A DNA stretch of 52,746 nt from SCGC-AAA471-B05 sp032249055 (GCA_032249055.1 JAVVGP010000001.1:1-52746), one strand, 5' to 3'. Counted from the first letter of the stretch, positions 43,194 through 50,397 are shown. Made by a program: numbers and translations. The notes: generated by a model not told the origin, from the sequence alone.

Positions 43194-43358
43194 CGGGTTT
43201 TAAACTATGTAGTTTTAAATAGATTTGCATAGCTATTGGGATTTACATTGCAGAACCTCTATCGAGTTCATTGTTGCTTTCATTAATCTCTCATGAAAGA
43301 GTGAGCTCTATTCCTTCATAAACTCATGAAAGAGCTTGAATGGAAAAAGACTCTTATC
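43194..43358 (+). other. Gene-free stretch with a direct repeat, probable relic of the IS end
   Basis: No coding potential was seen. CTCATGAAAGAG occurs twice (43290-43301 and 43323-43334), with GAGCTC between. On the minus strand this lies directly downstream of the decayed tnpB, where IS605-type elements carry their right end and guide RNA. It may therefore be what is left of that end; no hallmark is strong enough to prove it. Confidence 0.35.
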
Positions 43359-43680
43359 TCAAGATATTAGGTTTATTGCTGCATTTGGTTGCCTATTTAT
43401 CCTAATCCAAATTTACATTCATATATTGCTCCTTTCAGTGCATTAACTATCCCACATATGGTCATCTTTTTGTAGAATACTTTGGGTTAATTAACATAAC
43501 TTTTGATTTTATTCCATATATCACCTAACTCTCTGTATATTTATATGTTTCTAAGAAATCTATAACATCATAATTATGTTTTTATATTATTATGTTCTAA
43601 CTTGATACATACTGTTTAATACTTTTAACAACTTCCTTAATATTTATACGATCTTATTCAGTAAAGTTTACCAACAAAAG
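43359..43680 (-). pseudogene. Decayed tnpB remnant (IS200/IS605-type OrfB, C-terminal part)
   Basis: Minus-strand translation in one main frame gives VNFTE, DRINIKEVVKSIKQYV, KHNYDVIDFLETYKY, SKVMLINPKYSTKR, then after frame corrections PYCGIVNALKGAIYECKFGL and INRQPNAAINL. That is the RuvC/zinc-ribbon tail of TnpB, where INPxYTSKxCPxCG and INRxxNAAxNI are diagnostic. There are at least six in-frame stop codons and two frameshifts, and the N-terminal two thirds are absent. One zinc Cys position is a stop. It abuts the SRP RNA gene. Confidence 0.85.
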
Positions 43681-43750
43681 AGAAGGTGACATTTATAACG
43701 GAATGAAAAGATTTTATATTTAAATCTATCAACATGAAACGCTAGAACAC

Positions 43751-44068
43751 GGCGACGGCGCCCACATACTAACCCTTAACATATATAGGGTATCTCAAAC
43801 CTTCCATTCAGGCTTGATTACTACGAACGTCGCCACCCTTTATTAGGGCTGCTCCCTTCCGGGCCTGACCCGGTTCTAAAGTTTAACCCCTTGACTCCTT
43901 CCTCCGAAGGAGCTAGGGGCTGTGGCGACCCCGTAGGTCAAGTCCTCATCACTTCCGGTTTGAGATAAGCCTATGCATGTCAAGAGCTATTATATGTTAC
44001 TGGCCCACCCATATCGGCCGTTTGGTGATGAGGGAGGCCGAACCCCTCAGCCCTACCGCCGTCGCCAC
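43751..44068 (-). ncRNA. Signal recognition particle 7S RNA
   Basis: On the minus strand the terminal helix GGCGACGGCG/CGCCGTCGCC closes a ~317-nt RNA. The universally conserved domain IV is unmistakable: CGGGTCAGGCCCGGAAGGGA followed by GCAGCCC, and the archaeal helix 5/6 region is present. It pairs with SRP19 and SRP54 to dock signal-bearing ribosomes at SecY. A TATA-like box lies 16-28 bp upstream of the 5' end. Exact ends are set by the helix and are good to a few bases. Confidence 0.96.
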
Positions 44069-44083
44069 AATAAGAATATTTGA

Positions 44084-44096
44084 TTTTATATAAAAA
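44084..44096 (-). promoter_or_regulatory. TATA box of the SRP RNA gene
   Basis: On the minus strand TTTTTATATAAAA is centred about 22-26 bp before the 5' end of the SRP RNA. This is the expected position for a TBP site, and no other gene can use it on this strand. Confidence 0.6.
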
Positions 44097-44101
44097 TTTT
44101 A

Positions 44102-44186
44102 CGCCGGGAGTGGGATTTGAACCCACGCGGGGAAAATCCCCACAGGCTTAGCAAGCCTGCGCCTTACCAGGCTAGGCAATCCCGGC
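44102..44186 (-). tRNA. tRNA-Ser (anticodon GCT)
   Basis: The fold is the same as tRNA-Ser(GGA): acceptor GCCGGGA/TCCCGGC, anticodon stem CAGGC/GCCTG with loop TTGCTAA, long variable arm, T-arm GTGGG-TTCAAAT-CCCAC, discriminator G and no CCA. It is intronless. It lies 33 bp upstream of the SRP RNA on the same strand, so the two RNAs have separate promoters. Confidence 0.97.
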
Positions 44187-44226
44187 ATTTATTTTTCTGT
44201 TTTTCTACTAATTAAAAAATAATAAA

Positions 44227-45189
44227 ATGGAAATATATAATTACATTGTCACAGGTCTTGCTACAAAGGATTTGATAGTTGTTGATTCATTTATTAAAGA
44301 ATGTTTTGGAGGCACAGTAACTTATGGTTCGATTCAAATAAAGAAATTAGGTGCCGAGCCTTTTTTAGTTTCTTATATAGGAGAAAAAGATTATTTTAAT
44401 TATGTTTCACTTTTAGATCAATATAAAATAAAATATAATTTGGGCAAATACGAAGGAAATACGTTAACTTTTAAGAATATTTATAAGAAGAATATTAGGA
44501 TACAAAATGTTTATAATTATAAATTTCTTCCTAAAATCTCCTTGGATTTTCCTTTTAGAGGAAAATGCTTACATTTAGGTCCTATACTTAATGAACTGGA
44601 TTTTAATAAAATTGCCGAGATTAAAGAAAAGTTTAGTTTTATTGCTATAGATTTACAAGGAATGTATAGAAAAGCTTACAAAAATAAAATAAAGAAGCAA
44701 ATCTGGACAGAATTTAAGAATTTTTCTAAATATTTTGATGTTATAAAATCAAGTGTAGAAGAACTTTACGACATTGTTAAAATAGATCAATTTCTTTATG
44801 ATATAATGGAATTAAATTGTATTTTTATATTAACACTAGGAGAAATGGGAAGTTTACTTATGATAAAAGATGAACTATATTTTATTCCTTCTTTTAAACC
44901 AAGAAGAGTTATCGATCCAACAGGTGCAGGTGATGTATATCTGGCAACTTTTTTATATTTCAATTGCTTACTGAATTATGAAGCTACTGAATCTGCTTTA
45001 TATGCTTCATGTGCTTCTTCTTTTGTAGTTGAAGAATTAGGTTATTATGGTATAGCTACGGAAAAAGATATTTTAAATAGATTTAAAGAACAAAATCTTT
45101 CAGTAAAAATAATTGATTTCAACAAAGTAAAAGCAATAATAGATGATTATTTAATCCAAAACAAATTTGATTTGTTTTGGATTAAATAA
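44227..45189 (+). CDS. PfkB/ribokinase-family sugar or nucleoside kinase
   Basis: The 320-residue protein has a Gly-rich substrate-side stretch (ECFGGTVTYGSIQIKKLG) and the C-terminal catalytic motif DPTGAGD (residues 230-236), with Asp236 the expected base. It is otherwise divergent: the central part is rich in Lys, Tyr and Phe. PfkB kinases phosphorylate sugars, nucleosides or similar alcohols; the substrate cannot be predicted. It appears single-gene, with a remarkable perfect inverted repeat across its stop codon. Confidence 0.85.
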   Translation: MEIYNYIVTGLATKDLIVVDSFIKECFGGTVTYGSIQIKKLGAEPFLVSYIGEKDYFNYVSLLDQYKIKYNLGKYEGNTLTFKNIYKKNIRIQNVYNYKFLPKISLDFPFRGKCLHLGPILNELDFNKIAEIKEKFSFIAIDLQGMYRKAYKNKIKKQIWTEFKNFSKYFDVIKSSVEELYDIVKIDQFLYDIMELNCIFILTLGEMGSLLMIKDELYFIPSFKPRRVIDPTGAGDVYLATFLYFNCLLNYEATESALYASCASSFVVEELGYYGIATEKDILNRFKEQNLSVKIIDFNKVKAIIDDYLIQNKFDLFWIK

Positions 45190-45190
45190 T
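45146..45190 (+). repeat. Perfect 20-bp inverted repeat spanning the kinase stop codon
   Basis: ATTATTTAATCCAAAACAAA (45146-45165) is exactly complementary to 45171-45190, leaving the loop TTTGA. It encodes the last kinase residues and the stop. It could be a transcription terminator, an mRNA-stabilising hairpin or a protein-binding palindrome. A 20-bp perfect match is well beyond chance for such a short distance. Confidence 0.8.
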
Positions 45191-45216
45191 AAAAATCTTT
45201 TTAAAAAAAGATTTTT
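45191..45216 (+). repeat. Second perfect inverted repeat (12 bp) before the C5 methyltransferase
   Basis: AAAAATCTTTTT (45191-45202) pairs with AAAAAGATTTTT (45205-45216) across two bases. It begins immediately after the previous hairpin and ends 15 bp before the methyltransferase ATG. Its centre is about 28 bp before that ATG, so it may hold the TATA element and serve as an operator, or be a terminator. Confidence 0.6.
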
Positions 45217-45231
45217 AATACATAAGAATGT

Positions 45232-46191
45232 ATGCTTAAAGTTCTTGATTTATTCTGTGGAGCAGGTGGATTTAGCTTAGGTTTTAAACAAGCAAATTAT
45301 GAAATAGTTTGTGGTTTAGATAACTTTGAACCAGTTCTTAGAACTTTTTCTTATAACTTTAGTTCTTCACATATTATATTAGAAGATATAAAAAAAGTTA
45401 CTTCAAAAAGAATAAAAGAAGAGGTAGGAGATATAGATGTAATAATTGGGGGTCCTCCTTGCGAAGCTTTTACTTTGGCAAGCTCTAAGATACAAAAAGA
45501 TCCTTTGGATAGACTTTACAATGATCCTAGAGGGCAACTTGTGTTACATTTTATAAGATTAGTAGGAGATTTAAAACCTATTTTTTTCGTTATGGAAAAT
45601 GTTAGAGGAATTTTAATGCCGCAAATTAAGGAAGCAATAATAAAGGAATTTAAACGAGTTGGTTATGACAGAATTTATTTTAATGTATTGCATGCAGAAG
45701 ATTATGGTAATCCTTCAATTAGGACAAGAGTTTTTGTATCAAATTTGAAAATACTTCCTGAAAAATCTAAAATTAAAAGAACTGTATGGGATGCTATAGG
45801 AGATTTGCCTAGTCCATACTCAATTCACGATATACCTAATCATGATCCCGTGCCTATTTCAGAAAAAAAATTAAGAAAGATTCTCAGACTAAAAAGAGGT
45901 CACTCATTGGTAAGTTTTGTGGGAGCAGATAATAAAATTAAAGAAAATTATATTAGATTGAAATTTAATACTTTAGCTCCTACTGTTATGGGTAAAAGCA
46001 GGTTTATCCATCCTGTAGAAAATCGTATATTAACTGTTAGAGAGAATGCTAGATTAATGAGTTTTCCAGACGATTTTATATTTTTTGGAGGAAGAGAAGT
46101 TCAATTTGATCAGGTAGGCGAAGCTGTACCTCCGATTTTAGCTAAATCAATCGCTTTATATTGTTTGAAAGCATTAAAAGAATTAAAATGA
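45232..46191 (+). CDS. DNA (cytosine-5) methyltransferase, no restriction partner nearby
   Basis: The 319-residue enzyme has motif I DLFCGAGGFSLGF (residues 6-18), catalytic Cys77 in GGPPCEAFT, MENVRG (residues 121-126) and the terminal GEAVPP motif. The PPCE variant, in place of the usual PPCQ, and the short target-recognition region are seen in some archaeal enzymes. No endonuclease gene is adjacent, so it may be an orphan or regulatory methylase; RNA as a substrate cannot be excluded. The stop overlaps the SPOUT gene (ATGA). Confidence 0.9.
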   Translation: MLKVLDLFCGAGGFSLGFKQANYEIVCGLDNFEPVLRTFSYNFSSSHIILEDIKKVTSKRIKEEVGDIDVIIGGPPCEAFTLASSKIQKDPLDRLYNDPRGQLVLHFIRLVGDLKPIFFVMENVRGILMPQIKEAIIKEFKRVGYDRIYFNVLHAEDYGNPSIRTRVFVSNLKILPEKSKIKRTVWDAIGDLPSPYSIHDIPNHDPVPISEKKLRKILRLKRGHSLVSFVGADNKIKENYIRLKFNTLAPTVMGKSRFIHPVENRILTVRENARLMSFPDDFIFFGGREVQFDQVGEAVPPILAKSIALYCLKALKELK

Positions 46192-46655
46192 AGGATATAT
46201 ACGTTGTTTTACATAACGTTTTGAGTCCGCAAAAATTAATAGAATTTGTATCTACATGTGTTAGTTTTGGAGTAAAGAATATAATATTAAGTAAAGTAGG
46301 CGGTTCAGCAGCTCAATTAGGAATAGGAGAAGCTTTTAAAATAGCTATAAAACATAATGCTAAATTAATAGTTCTGCCAGATCTTTATGATATTAAAGCT
46401 ATTTTACCTTATCCTATTTATTTTATTGTTCAAAAAGAATATACTAACGAAGAAATAAACATAGAAGAGGTATATAAAAATTACGTGGAAAATAAGGGTA
46501 TAATTTTTGTCTTTGGGGGATTGGAACCCGGTTTATCTAAAAAAGAATTGGAGTTGGGCAAAAGTTTTCATGTCAATTTAGGAGATGAGATACCCACTGT
46601 TGCATTACTTTCTGTTGTATTATACTTGCTTAGAAACAAATTTTTTAAAGATTAA
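46188..46655 (+). CDS. SPOUT-superfamily protein (COG4080-like)
   Basis: I choose ATG 46188, overlapping the methyltransferase stop, giving 155 residues. DIYVVLHNVLSPQKLIEFVSTCVSFGVKNIILSKVGGSAAQLGIGEA is the family N-terminal half, and FVFGGLEPGLSKKELELGKSFHVNLGDEIPTVALLSVVLYLL the knotted SAM-binding C terminus. Homologues are often annotated RecB-family nuclease, but the fold prediction is SpoU-like methyltransferase. Function is unproven. Confidence 0.8.
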   Translation: MKDIYVVLHNVLSPQKLIEFVSTCVSFGVKNIILSKVGGSAAQLGIGEAFKIAIKHNAKLIVLPDLYDIKAILPYPIYFIVQKEYTNEEINIEEVYKNYVENKGIIFVFGGLEPGLSKKELELGKSFHVNLGDEIPTVALLSVVLYLLRNKFFKD

Positions 46656-46660
46656 TGATA

Positions 46661-46734
46661 TGGGCCGGCTCGGATTTGAACCGAGGACCTTCGCCTCGTA
46701 AGGGCGACATCCTACCAGGCTAGACTACCGGCCC
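46661..46734 (-). tRNA. tRNA-Val (anticodon TAC)
   Basis: On the minus strand acceptor GGGCCGG/CCGGCCC, D-arm around CTAGCCTGGTAGG, anticodon stem TCGCC/GGCGA with loop CTTACGA, and T-arm CTCGG-TTCAAAT-CCGAG form a full cloverleaf. The discriminator is A. There is no CCA or intron. It is convergent with the SPOUT gene, which ends 5 bp away. Between it and TFE (46735-46872) no gene was seen. Confidence 0.97.
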
Positions 46735-46872
46735 ATTTATTAATAGAATAATATAAAATATTTTTAATCCTTTTTATTTGAAAATGTCTAAAAAGTTCGG
46801 ATATATAATAGTATGATTTATATAGTGTTCTTTTTATTTCAATTCCTTCTTTTTAGAAATTAAGATTTCCTT

Positions 46873-47412
46873 TTATTTTTCCTTCGCTACTAAAAGTTTG
46901 TTTGTTATATTTTCTATAATTTGCATTTTTTCAGTTAATTTTTTAATATATTCAGAATTATCAAATAGAATTAAAATTTTGCCGCAACCCTCTTCTGGAC
47001 ATTGATAATTATTCATTATTGCTTCCTCTATTCTATACCTTTTTTTATGTACTGGACATATGAAAAAAGTGTTATTTTTTTCATATTCAAGTCTAACTTT
47101 TAATTTTTTCTCATAAATTGTTTTCAATCTTTCTAACAATAGTTCATTAAATTTCTCTAAATTAAACCTAGCATAATATATATACCAGCCAGTTTTTTCG
47201 TCTCTTTCTCTTTTAAAAGTAATATATCCTTTTTCGTATAATTCATAAAGTAACTTTCTTATTAAGCTCATTTTAATTCCTGTTTCTTTTGCAATCCAAT
47301 CTTCTGTAGCTTCCCCTTTTTCTAATAAAGCAATTACAATTTTTGAAGCTTCAGGCCTAAATAATTTGGTAATAACTTTATTAATGTAATCCTTTTCCTC
47401 TTTACTTAGCAT
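46873..47412 (-). CDS. tfe: Transcription factor E alpha subunit
   Basis: The 179-residue protein has an N-terminal winged helix (about residues 1-95, with ATEDWIAKETGIKMSLIRKLLYELYEKGYI) and a C-terminal zinc ribbon. TFE stimulates open-complex formation with TBP and TFB. The ribbon is unusual: the first pair reads CPVH and the second C-PEEG-C, instead of CxxC twice. It lies 52 bp downstream of mbf1 on the same strand. Confidence 0.93.
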   Translation of the reverse strand: MLSKEEKDYINKVITKLFRPEASKIVIALLEKGEATEDWIAKETGIKMSLIRKLLYELYEKGYITFKRERDEKTGWYIYYARFNLEKFNELLLERLKTIYEKKLKVRLEYEKNNTFFICPVHKKRYRIEEAIMNNYQCPEEGCGKILILFDNSEYIKKLTEKMQIIENITNKLLVAKEK

Positions 47413-47464
47413 AATTCTTCTCTACTTCATAATTTATTTATTTTTTACAAACTTATTTTAAACC

Positions 47465-47869
47465 TTATTCTTCTGAACTTTCTTCTTCTATTAAATTGAC
47501 TTTTAAAAGTTTTTCTAATTTCCTAGCCAATTCTAATGTAGGTTTAAGCTTTCCTCCTTCTATTTTCTTTATTACCGATAATTTTTCTCCCAAATATGAA
47601 GCAAGAATATCTTGACTTAAACCCATTTTTTCTCTTGCATTTTTTATTATTTGGTAATAATTATCTACGATTTTATAATTGGGAATAAGAATTTGTTTTT
47701 TTGGAATAATTTTTGCTGGTTTTACTGGTATTCTTTTTTGTTGTAATTTAGGCTGTTCATGAATGATTGTTCCTAAATTAGAACATTCAGAACAAACTTT
47801 AAGTTTTATTCCTGCAATTATAGAATCATATAATTTATTAACTTTCTTACCGCAAATTTCGCAATTCAA
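47465..47869 (-). CDS. mbf1: Multiprotein bridging factor 1 homologue
   Basis: The 134-residue protein has an N-terminal zinc ribbon (CEIC...CSEC), a linker and a helix-turn-helix domain (residues ~72-125: NAREKMGLSQDILASYLGEKLSVIKKIEGGKLKPTLELARKLEKLL). It starts at TTG 47869. Archaeal MBF1 associates with the ribosome and may act in translation or stress. It is divergent from the PUA gene across just 32 bp. Confidence 0.93.
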   Translation of the reverse strand: MNCEICGKKVNKLYDSIIAGIKLKVCSECSNLGTIIHEQPKLQQKRIPVKPAKIIPKKQILIPNYKIVDNYYQIIKNAREKMGLSQDILASYLGEKLSVIKKIEGGKLKPTLELARKLEKLLKVNLIEEESSEE

Positions 47870-47901
47870 TTTAAATATTAAATCTTTAATATACTTAATA
47901 A

Positions 47902-48384
47902 ATGTATATTGATGTTGTTAACTTTTTAAGAACATTGATTAATTTTCAATTTGGATTAGGAGTAGGGGAAGCTTTGCTCTCAGAAGATATTGTTAAAAGA
48001 ACAAATTTTAAATTCTCAAAGAGGACTGGAAGATTAAAACATGTTTTCTTAGACAATAAACCTTACTTATCCATACGTACTAACGATGGATTCGTTACAC
48101 TTTCTCTATTAGCTGCAAAAATTATATTAGAAAAAAATATTCCTTTTAAAAATATTATTGTAGTTGATAGTAAATTTTCTCATATGATTAAGCATTATAA
48201 GCAAATTCCCGTGAAATTTGTTAAACAAGTTGATCCAATGCTAAAAGCAGGAAGCGAAATTATTGCGATAGATGAAAATAAAAATTTAATAGGTGTTGGT
48301 AGATCGCTTTTAAACGGTGAAGAGATTCTTTTATTAAAGAGAGGTATAGCTGCAAAATTAAGAAAGGTGACAAAAAATGTTTAG
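47902..48384 (+). CDS. PUA-domain RNA-binding protein
   Basis: The 160-residue protein has an N-terminal pre-PUA-like part and a C-terminal PUA domain (KFVKQVDPMLKAGSEIIAIDENKNLIGVGRSLLNGEEILLLKRGIAAKLRKV). PUA domains bind structured RNA, usually tRNA or rRNA. The gene overlaps NAC by 8 bp; a PUA-NAC pair is common in archaea, and its job is unknown. There is no catalytic domain. Confidence 0.85.
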   Translation: MYIDVVNFLRTLINFQFGLGVGEALLSEDIVKRTNFKFSKRTGRLKHVFLDNKPYLSIRTNDGFVTLSLLAAKIILEKNIPFKNIIVVDSKFSHMIKHYKQIPVKFVKQVDPMLKAGSEIIAIDENKNLIGVGRSLLNGEEILLLKRGIAAKLRKVTKNV

Positions 48385-48742
48385 AAGAGGTATTAATAGG
48401 GAAATGATGAGAATGCTTCAAAGAATGGGAGTATCTTTTGAAAATTTGGAAAACGTAATAGAAGTGGAAATAAAATTAAAAAATAAAATTATAAAGCTTA
48501 TAAACCCTGAAGTAATTCTTACTAAAGTTGGAGGACAAAAAATATATCAAATATCTTGTGAAAAAGAGCTTGTTGAAGAGATATCTGAAAAACCAACCAT
48601 TAGTTATCAACCTAATGAAGAAGATATTAACTTAGTTATGCAACAAGCGAATGCTACAAGAGAAGAGGCAATACAAGCTTTAAAGGAAACGGAAGGCGAT
48701 ATTGCTTCAGCTATTTTGCTTTTACAAGCTAGGAAAAAGTGA
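48377..48742 (+). CDS. nac: Nascent polypeptide-associated complex protein
   Basis: The 121-residue protein binds nascent chains at the ribosome exit. It starts MFRRGINREMMRMLQRMGVSFENL (typical), contains the NAC beta-barrel segment (IKLINPEVILTKVGGQKIYQI) and ends in a UBA domain (EDINLVMQQANATREEAIQALKETEGDIASAILLL). Archaea form homodimers of this protein. Its stop overlaps the GTG start of Cgi121. Confidence 0.95.
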   Translation: MFRRGINREMMRMLQRMGVSFENLENVIEVEIKLKNKIIKLINPEVILTKVGGQKIYQISCEKELVEEISEKPTISYQPNEEDINLVMQQANATREEAIQALKETEGDIASAILLLQARKK

Positions 48743-49272
48743 AGACTTTCTTTCTTAAAGAATATAATGTTTGGTGTATTGCTTTAGGTTTTCACTTAGA
48801 TAAAGTGGACTTTAATATAGTTTTAAATTATTTACATAATGTTAAAATTGAAAATGCTTTAGATATAATTCAAGTAATAAACAGTAAAAGAATTTTTAAT
48901 TTTCTTCATATAGTAATTGCAGTATACAAAACCTATCGAGCTTTTTCTCAAAAAAGGAATATAGCTAAAGATAAATCAATGGAATTTATTCTTAGATTGT
49001 GTGGTAAGAGAAATATAAAGGATGCTTTGCAAATTGTTGGTATAAACGAGAATGTAAAAGAGGCAATATTAGTATGTTGTGATACAAATATCGAGAGAAT
49101 AAAAAATGCTGTTGATAATTTTAAAAATACCTTAGAAATAAGCGAAGATGATAATTTATTGGGATTTTATGAAAGTAAATCTAATGAACTAAAATCAGCA
49201 TATAACTTAGTTACAAATAACATGTTTTATGAAATATTAACACGAATCTCTTTTATAGAAACTTATTCTTGA
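48739..49272 (+). CDS. cgi121: Probable KEOPS complex subunit Cgi121
   Basis: The 177-residue protein starts at GTG in the NAC stop codon (GTGA). AVYKTYRAFSQKRNIAKDKSMEFILRLCGKRNIKDALQIVGINENVKEAILVC corresponds to the Cgi121 core, in which a helix with RNIA-type residues is followed by the LRLxGxRxIxxAL strand-helix. Cgi121 binds the Bud32 kinase and brings tRNA to KEOPS for t6A37 synthesis. The assignment rests on this segment alone. It converges on the THUMP gene with a 10-bp overlap. Confidence 0.7.
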   Translation: MKTFFLKEYNVWCIALGFHLDKVDFNIVLNYLHNVKIENALDIIQVINSKRIFNFLHIVIAVYKTYRAFSQKRNIAKDKSMEFILRLCGKRNIKDALQIVGINENVKEAILVCCDTNIERIKNAVDNFKNTLEISEDDNLLGFYESKSNELKSAYNLVTNNMFYEILTRISFIETYS

Positions 49273-49817
49273 CCGCTTATTTCTTTTATAGCTTTTTCTC
49301 TGAATTTATGTAAAGAAAATACTTGTTCCCTTTTCAATATAGATACGCCTGCAATGTTTCCTATTATTTCTATTACTACTTCATAATCGAAATTTTTCAA
49401 ATTGACTTTTCTATTAATTTTTTCTGCACATTTTTCTATAATTGTTCTACTTGATAAGTTCGAGCCTCTATTTGTAACAGAAATTCTGAAAGTTTTATTT
49501 TCCTCTATTTTAGGAGCCAGAGTTTCTGTTGCAGTAGCTATTTTTTCATAATCTGTTTCTGTGATTATTTCTAAAGGTATTGCTTTCAAAATATACCTAA
49601 TACCCCATACTTTATCTTTAGCATAATTAGCTAAGTCTTCGACTGCTTTTATAGGATCAAAAGAAACTTTTAATATTACAATTCCAGGCATTCCTGGTTT
49701 TTCAGGCCAAAAGTCTGAATAACCTAATTCTGAAAAAATATACCATGCTTCTTGTGCACAATCATCTTCTCTTCCTCTGTAGGTTGTAATTAAAATACCT
49801 TTTTCTATTTTCATCAA
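49263..49817 (-). CDS. THUMP-domain tRNA-binding protein (Tan1-like)
   Basis: The 184-residue protein starts GILITTYRGREDDCAQEAWYIFSELGYSDFWPEKPGMPGIVIL and has the THUMP core (about residues 60-170: FRISVTNRGSNLSSRTIIEKCAEKINRKVNLKNFDYEVVIEIIGNIAGVSIL). It has no enzyme domain, like yeast Tan1, which helps acetylate C12 in tRNA-Ser and tRNA-Leu. The link to a partner acetyltransferase is an inference. A 5-bp gap separates it from the unknown gene upstream. Confidence 0.85.
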   Translation of the reverse strand: MMKIEKGILITTYRGREDDCAQEAWYIFSELGYSDFWPEKPGMPGIVILKVSFDPIKAVEDLANYAKDKVWGIRYILKAIPLEIITETDYEKIATATETLAPKIEENKTFRISVTNRGSNLSSRTIIEKCAEKINRKVNLKNFDYEVVIEIIGNIAGVSILKREQVFSLHKFREKAIKEISGQE

Positions 49818-49822
49818 ACTAA

Positions 49823-50149
49823 TTAACTTTTTGAATATAATAAAAGTAATGCATGTGTATCTTTGTATTTTTTTAGCAAAGTATCTTTTCTTTTAATCTT
49901 TTTTAATTCCTTATAATAAAAGGGTTTATTGACTAGTTTTATAATTTCGATAGCAAACTTATTTTTAAAATTTTCTTGATTATTGCTATATAATATTTTA
50001 ACGTTTTTCTTTTGTTTTGGTTTTTTAAAATTTCCTTGAATATATCTTCCGTCCTCTTCAAAAATTATTTCTGCTTTACTTAAATCGAACATAGAAAATA
50101 CTTCTTTGATCAAATCGTTTTTTGTTCTATCCACCCAAATAACTATCAT
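49823..50149 (-). CDS. Uncharacterised 108-residue basic protein
   Basis: I do not recognise this protein. It begins MIVIWVDRTKNDLIKEVFSMF and is Lys-rich throughout, with a basic run KKPKQKKNVKI near residue 45 and KELKKIKRKD near 85. It has no Cys, no membrane segment and no clear motif. A good leaderless TATA (TTTTTTATAAAA) lies about 24 bp upstream, so it is likely expressed, and it may form an operon with the THUMP gene. Confidence 0.65.
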   Translation of the reverse strand: MIVIWVDRTKNDLIKEVFSMFDLSKAEIIFEEDGRYIQGNFKKPKQKKNVKILYSNNQENFKNKFAIEIIKLVNKPFYYKELKKIKRKDTLLKKYKDTHALLLLYSKS

Positions 50150-50164
50150 TGGTTCTAATTTCTC

Positions 50165-50179
50165 TTTTTTATAAAAAAA
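50165..50179 (-). promoter_or_regulatory. TATA box of the unknown gene/THUMP operon
   Basis: On the minus strand TTTTTTTATAAAAAA is centred about 24 bp before the ATG at 50149, consistent with a leaderless mRNA. The divergent micro-ORF promoter lies about 55 bp away on the other strand. Confidence 0.5.
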
Positions 50180-50221
50180 TTGTTAGTTTTTAGTTTTTCT
50201 GTTTGAAATTTCTAAAAATAT

Positions 50222-50236
50222 AAATATATAAAAAAA
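50222..50236 (+). promoter_or_regulatory. TATA box of the micro-ORF
   Basis: AAATATATAAAAAAA is centred 26 bp before the ATG at 50255, exactly the archaeal TATA-to-start distance. A transcript from here would begin at or within a few bases of the ATG. Confidence 0.6.
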
Positions 50237-50254
50237 GTAAAGTATTAAAGCAAC

Positions 50255-50323
50255 ATGGAAGAGGAAGAATTTGAGGAATTCGAGGAATTTGAAGAATTAG
50301 AAGAGTTTGAGGAATTTGAATAA
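50255..50323 (+). CDS. 22-residue micro-protein made of Glu-Glu-Phe repeats
   Basis: ATG 50255 opens a 22-codon frame whose product is almost only Glu and Phe (MEEEEFEEFEEFEELEEFEE and two more residues). GAA and GAG are mixed, as are TTT and TTC, so the repeat is at the protein level and not simple DNA slippage. A leaderless-type TATA box precedes it, and it is an independent unit before the Rpb9-like gene. Net charge would be strongly negative. No homologous family is recognised; a nucleic-acid mimic or a partner for basic proteins is conceivable. Confidence 0.6.
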   Translation: MEEEEFEEFEEFEELEEFEEFE

Positions 50324-50357
50324 ATATTGATTATAATTTTTTTTACGTTAAAACATA

Positions 50358-50370
50358 AGATTTTTAAACA
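50358..50370 (+). promoter_or_regulatory. TATA-like element of the zinc-ribbon/ABCE1 pair
   Basis: AGATTTTTAAACA is centred about 33 bp before the GTG start at 50398, predicting a leader of only a few bases. It drives the Rpb9-like gene and probably abce1. Confidence 0.5.
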
Positions 50371-50397
50371 CCTTCCAACATTTAATACTATTCAAAC

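Noticed and set aside
43290..43334. CRISPR-like repeat CTCATGAAAGAG
   Set aside because: Only two copies, 12 nt long, with a 21-nt gap and no cas genes nearby.
45232..46191. Restriction-modification system
   Set aside because: No endonuclease, specificity subunit or Vsr-like gene lies on either side of the methyltransferase.
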